DNA of 15,711 nucleotides from Pseudomonadota bacterium. GTDB taxonomy: Bacteria; Desulfobacterota; BSN033; WVXP01; G020346125. This document shows, piece by piece, positions 13,980 to 15,711 of the stretch. The notes beneath the pieces were generated by a model, which was not told the origin of the DNA, ran no database searches, and was given only the letters and a program-made list of their open reading frames with translations. The stretch's first letter is position 1, and each line of letters begins with the position of its first letter. The stretch lies in assembly GCA_030608745.1 (NCBI GenBank), contig JAUWDQ010000028.1:1-15711 (forward strand). Reading direction: 5' to 3'. Both the position numbers and the translations under genes were made by a program.

Positions 13980-14855
13980 TCATATGCCTATCCCCTCCAA
14001 TATCTCAGGGAGCTTATCTTCCCAGCCGACGGTGGAGAGATGGGCACCCCCGAACCCTTCTTCCCTCAGAGTGGAGGCCGTCTCCACGACAATACGCGTA
14101 CATTCATGCACCCTGTCCCGGGCGTTCTGCAACCGTTCAATCAAGGCACCTGGAATATGAACTTTATCGTTGTTCCGATCAATGTAACGAGCCATTCCAA
14201 CGGATTTGAGCAACAACACGGTGGGAATGATCCTCCCCTTCCGGCGGTCCACCCGTTTGAGAAAGGGATCGATGGAGGCAAGATCAAATAAGGGTGGTGA
14301 CACGAAGAACTGGACTCCTTCCTCGATTTTCTTGTCCATCTCCTCAAGTTCTAGATCCAGGGCCTTTCCCTCGGCCGCCGTATTGACTACAGACCCGACA
14401 AAGAATCGAGGAGAACCAGAAAGACCAATTCCCGCCATGTCTTGCCCCCGCTGAAGCTTCTGAGTGACATCGAGCAATTCGAGAAGTTCAATATCATATA
14501 CTGCCTTTGCCTGATGGTGATCCCCGAAACCCACATCTTCGCCCCTCACCACCATAATATTGTTGATGCCACATGCAGAAGCCGCGAGGAGATCAGCCTG
14601 AAGCGCCAACCGGTTCCGGTCCCGGCAACTAAGCTGCATCACTGGCTCCATTCCCTTTTCCTTGAGAATCAAGGCACCGCCCAGAGAACTCATGCGAAGG
14701 ACGGCGTCATTCATGTCGGGCACCACAAAGGCATCGACTCTCTCCTTAACTCTCGTGGCGTTGGCCACCATAGTTGAAACGTCTACCCCCTTGGGGGGTT
14801 CCATTTCGGCCAAAATGGCAAACTTTCCTTCGTCCAATTTGCTCTTCAGGCGCAT
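13980..14855 (-). CDS. metF: Methylenetetrahydrofolate reductase, MetF type (second copy)
   Basis: The 291-residue MetF-family barrel has the catalytic Glu in LAEMEPPKGVD, VPDMNDAVLRMSS, QLSCRDRNRLALQ, IMVVRGEDVGFGDH, SGSPRFFVGS, a Gln/Phe pair where MetF has QxxF (VQFFVSPP), and LLLKSVGMARYI. It is of typical length for the short MetF form that needs a partner. An excellent GGAGGT ribosome binding site precedes the ATG. It reads toward the receiver gene (61 bases) and follows acsE on the same strand after a 330-base gap with its own possible promoter. The AEMEPP start and missing Gln of the usual TQ motif distinguish it from the copy at 6179. The fusion protein or the MetV at 3750 could serve as its redox partner. 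Confidence 0.88.
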   Translation of the reverse strand: MRLKSKLDEGKFAILAEMEPPKGVDVSTMVANATRVKERVDAFVVPDMNDAVLRMSSLGGALILKEKGMEPVMQLSCRDRNRLALQADLLAASACGINNIMVVRGEDVGFGDHHQAKAVYDIELLELLDVTQKLQRGQDMAGIGLSGSPRFFVGSVVNTAAEGKALDLELEEMDKKIEEGVQFFVSPPLFDLASIDPFLKRVDRRKGRIIPTVLLLKSVGMARYIDRNNDKVHIPGALIERLQNARDRVHECTRIVVETASTLREEGFGGAHLSTVGWEDKLPEILEGIGI

Positions 14856-14944
14856 GGGTTTACCTCCGGGAACTGGACACTGTCGTTAGCTATTCCACAC
14901 CTTTACGGTCACCGCCTCATGCCGGCTTCCATTTATGACCTTAC

Positions 14945-14971
14945 AGTATAGTGAGTGGCGCTTGGTGTCTA
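14945..14971 (-). promoter_or_regulatory. Possible promoter of the second metF gene
   Basis: On the minus strand TAGACA (14966-14971) and TATACT (14945-14950) each match five of six consensus bases. The spacer is only 15 bases, shorter than ideal. The leader to the metF ATG would be about 80-90 bases. Confidence 0.3.
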
Positions 14972-14984
14972 GTCAGAACAAGAA

Positions 14985-15130
14985 AATTTCCCCCGTATGT
15001 GAGCCTTCGCCCGCATACGGCTCCCTCACTTCCAGTTCAATCTCGACAACCAGGGATTTGGCCCAAAAGGACTAGGACGAGTATAATCCCGGGATGATTC
15101 TCACATCACCGACGGTCCTGGTTGTTCCTC
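14985..15130 (-). ncRNA. Structured RNA element with a group II intron domain V-like hairpin (likely remnant)
   Basis: On the minus strand a 34-base segment (15023 down to 14990) begins GAGCCGTATGCG, identical to the 5' strand of classical group II intron domain V with its AGC triad. It folds into a long hairpin (CCGTATG with CATACGG, plus inner pairs), but the 3' strand ends in GGGGG and cannot close the GAG base, and the loop is not a GNRA. Upstream, ACAACCAGG pairs with CCTGGTTGT (plus strand 15117-15125 and 15046-15054), enclosing about 60 bases. The 9-base repeat GGCGCTTGG occurs at 14957-14965 and 15159-15167 around the element. There is no reverse transcriptase gene, so this is a decayed or ORF-less piece, or an unrelated structured leader. 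It explains much of the 330-base gap between acsE and metF. Confidence 0.4.
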
Positions 15131-15185
15131 GGGTAGCAAAGGAAACAGGTCTTTAAGGGGCGCTTGGAACCTCCGAGTTGTCCAA

Positions 15186-15711
15186 TTAGAGCTCAAGCCA
15201 GGAATCGGAGTAAAGGCTTAGGCCCAGGAGCACCTTTGTGGTCTTTACGTAGTCGACTTCTTCCTTGCTCAACGAGGCCAAATCCGGTTCGTCCCCATCC
15301 ATGACCCGATGGACCAATTTCCTGATCTCCTCCCTTTTCCCCCTGGCAATGCTCTTCAGGTCCTCATCGAAGGCATCCACGATGGCGGACTGCATCCCGT
15401 ACTTCTCGCTCATCATCAGATAGGTCTGGTTGAGAATGGGCCTTAAATGGGCGGGCGCGGCATTGGACACGTTGGAAAGCCCGCAGGTCGATTTTAATCC
15501 CGGGGCCATCTCCTGGAGATCCTTGAACATCACCATGAACTCAAGGAGGCTCTTCACCTGGTCCTGCTGGCTGGTCACGGGGGTCACGATGGGATCGACC
15601 CAAACATCTTCGTTGGGAATACCAAATTCCGCCGCCTTGGCCATTAATTCGGCCGCCAACGAACCCCTTTCGCTGGCATCCCGCGGCATCCCCTCAGGAC
15701 CCCACAGGAGG
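15186..15711 (-). CDS. acsE: 5-methyltetrahydrofolate:corrinoid/iron-sulfur protein methyltransferase, C-terminal part
   Basis: The frame stays open to the window edge, so the start and N-terminal half lie outside; about 174 residues are seen. The sequence matches AcsE/MeTr, the pterin-binding TIM barrel that moves the methyl group from methyl-THF to cobalt of the corrinoid/iron-sulfur protein, the last folate step of the Wood-Ljungdahl methyl branch. Supporting stretches are LLWGPEGMPRDASERG, a WVDPIVTPV strand, STCGLSNVSNAAP (the family's GLSNVS motif), LNQTYLMM, AIVDAFDEDL and the end LYSDSWLEL. Compared with my recollection of the Moorella enzyme, there is an extra charged helical segment of about 25-30 residues (RGKREEIRKLVHRVMDGDEP) before the last helix. 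The ATG at 15689 is internal to the family alignment and is not the start. Confidence 0.88.
   Translation of the reverse strand, partial: LLWGPEGMPRDASERGSLAAELMAKAAEFGIPNEDVWVDPIVTPVTSQQDQVKSLLEFMVMFKDLQEMAPGLKSTCGLSNVSNAAPAHLRPILNQTYLMMSEKYGMQSAIVDAFDEDLKSIARGKREEIRKLVHRVMDGDEPDLASLSKEEVDYVKTTKVLLGLSLYSDSWLEL

Noticed and set aside
13397..14209. Plus-strand open frame of 270 codons
   Set aside because: It is antisense to the receiver gene and part of metF, with composition typical of a shadow frame and no recognisable motif.
14990..15023. Hairpin read as an intrinsic terminator after acsE
   Set aside because: It is followed on the minus strand by GGGGGAAA rather than a T run, so it does not fit an intrinsic terminator.
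1..15711. CRISPR array, tRNA or rRNA genes, intact insertion sequence
   Set aside because: No regularly spaced repeats, cloverleaf sequences, rRNA signatures or transposase genes were seen on either strand.

Overview
The window looks like chromosomal DNA of a strictly anaerobic bacterium that runs the Wood-Ljungdahl (reductive acetyl-CoA) pathway. It is most likely a Desulfobacterota/'Deltaproteobacteria'-like sulfate reducer or syntroph. The grounds are the methyl-branch genes (three MetF-type methylenetetrahydrofolate reductases, two MetV-type cysteine-rich domains, an AcsE methyltransferase), a tetraheme cytochrome c3, a NarI/DsrM-like cytochrome b and Cys-rich PAS kinases. The taxonomic call is inference from gene content; no rRNA is present.

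Left part (1-3750). A class-III aminotransferase lies on the minus strand. Next is a small accessory island: the decayed 3' end of a phospholipase D/cardiolipin synthase-like gene, an intact mntA-hepT (nucleotidyltransferase/HEPN) toxin-antitoxin pair whose probable promoter sits inside that remnant, and a decayed XRE-type regulator. A DUF456 membrane protein follows on the plus strand.

Middle part (3750-7102, minus strand). Five genes read leftwards as a probable operon: metF, cytochrome b, a two-cluster ferredoxin (HdrC-like), periplasmic tetraheme cytochrome c3, metV. The two halves of a MetVF methylenetetrahydrofolate reductase thus flank a compact transmembrane electron-transfer module. 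The simplest reading is a reductase wired to the membrane or periplasmic electron pool, running in either direction. This is the most interesting system in the window.

Regulatory part (7211-10372). A divergent promoter region separates the metF operon from two overlapping plus-strand sensor genes. One is a Cys-rich PAS histidine kinase; the other is a receiver-PAS-histidine kinase.

Right part (10435-15711, minus strand, reading leftwards from the window edge). It holds the 3' part of acsE, a 330-base gap with a structured RNA element resembling a group II intron fragment, a second metF, a stand-alone receiver protein, a large three-part fusion (degenerate receiver, MetF, MetV-type Cys-rich domain), and an aroE-like gene whose catalytic Asp is replaced by Asn. 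The interleaving of methyl-branch enzymes with two-component parts, including one receiver fused into the enzyme, suggests direct signal control of methylene-THF reduction. That link is inferred from gene order and domain architecture and has not been tested.
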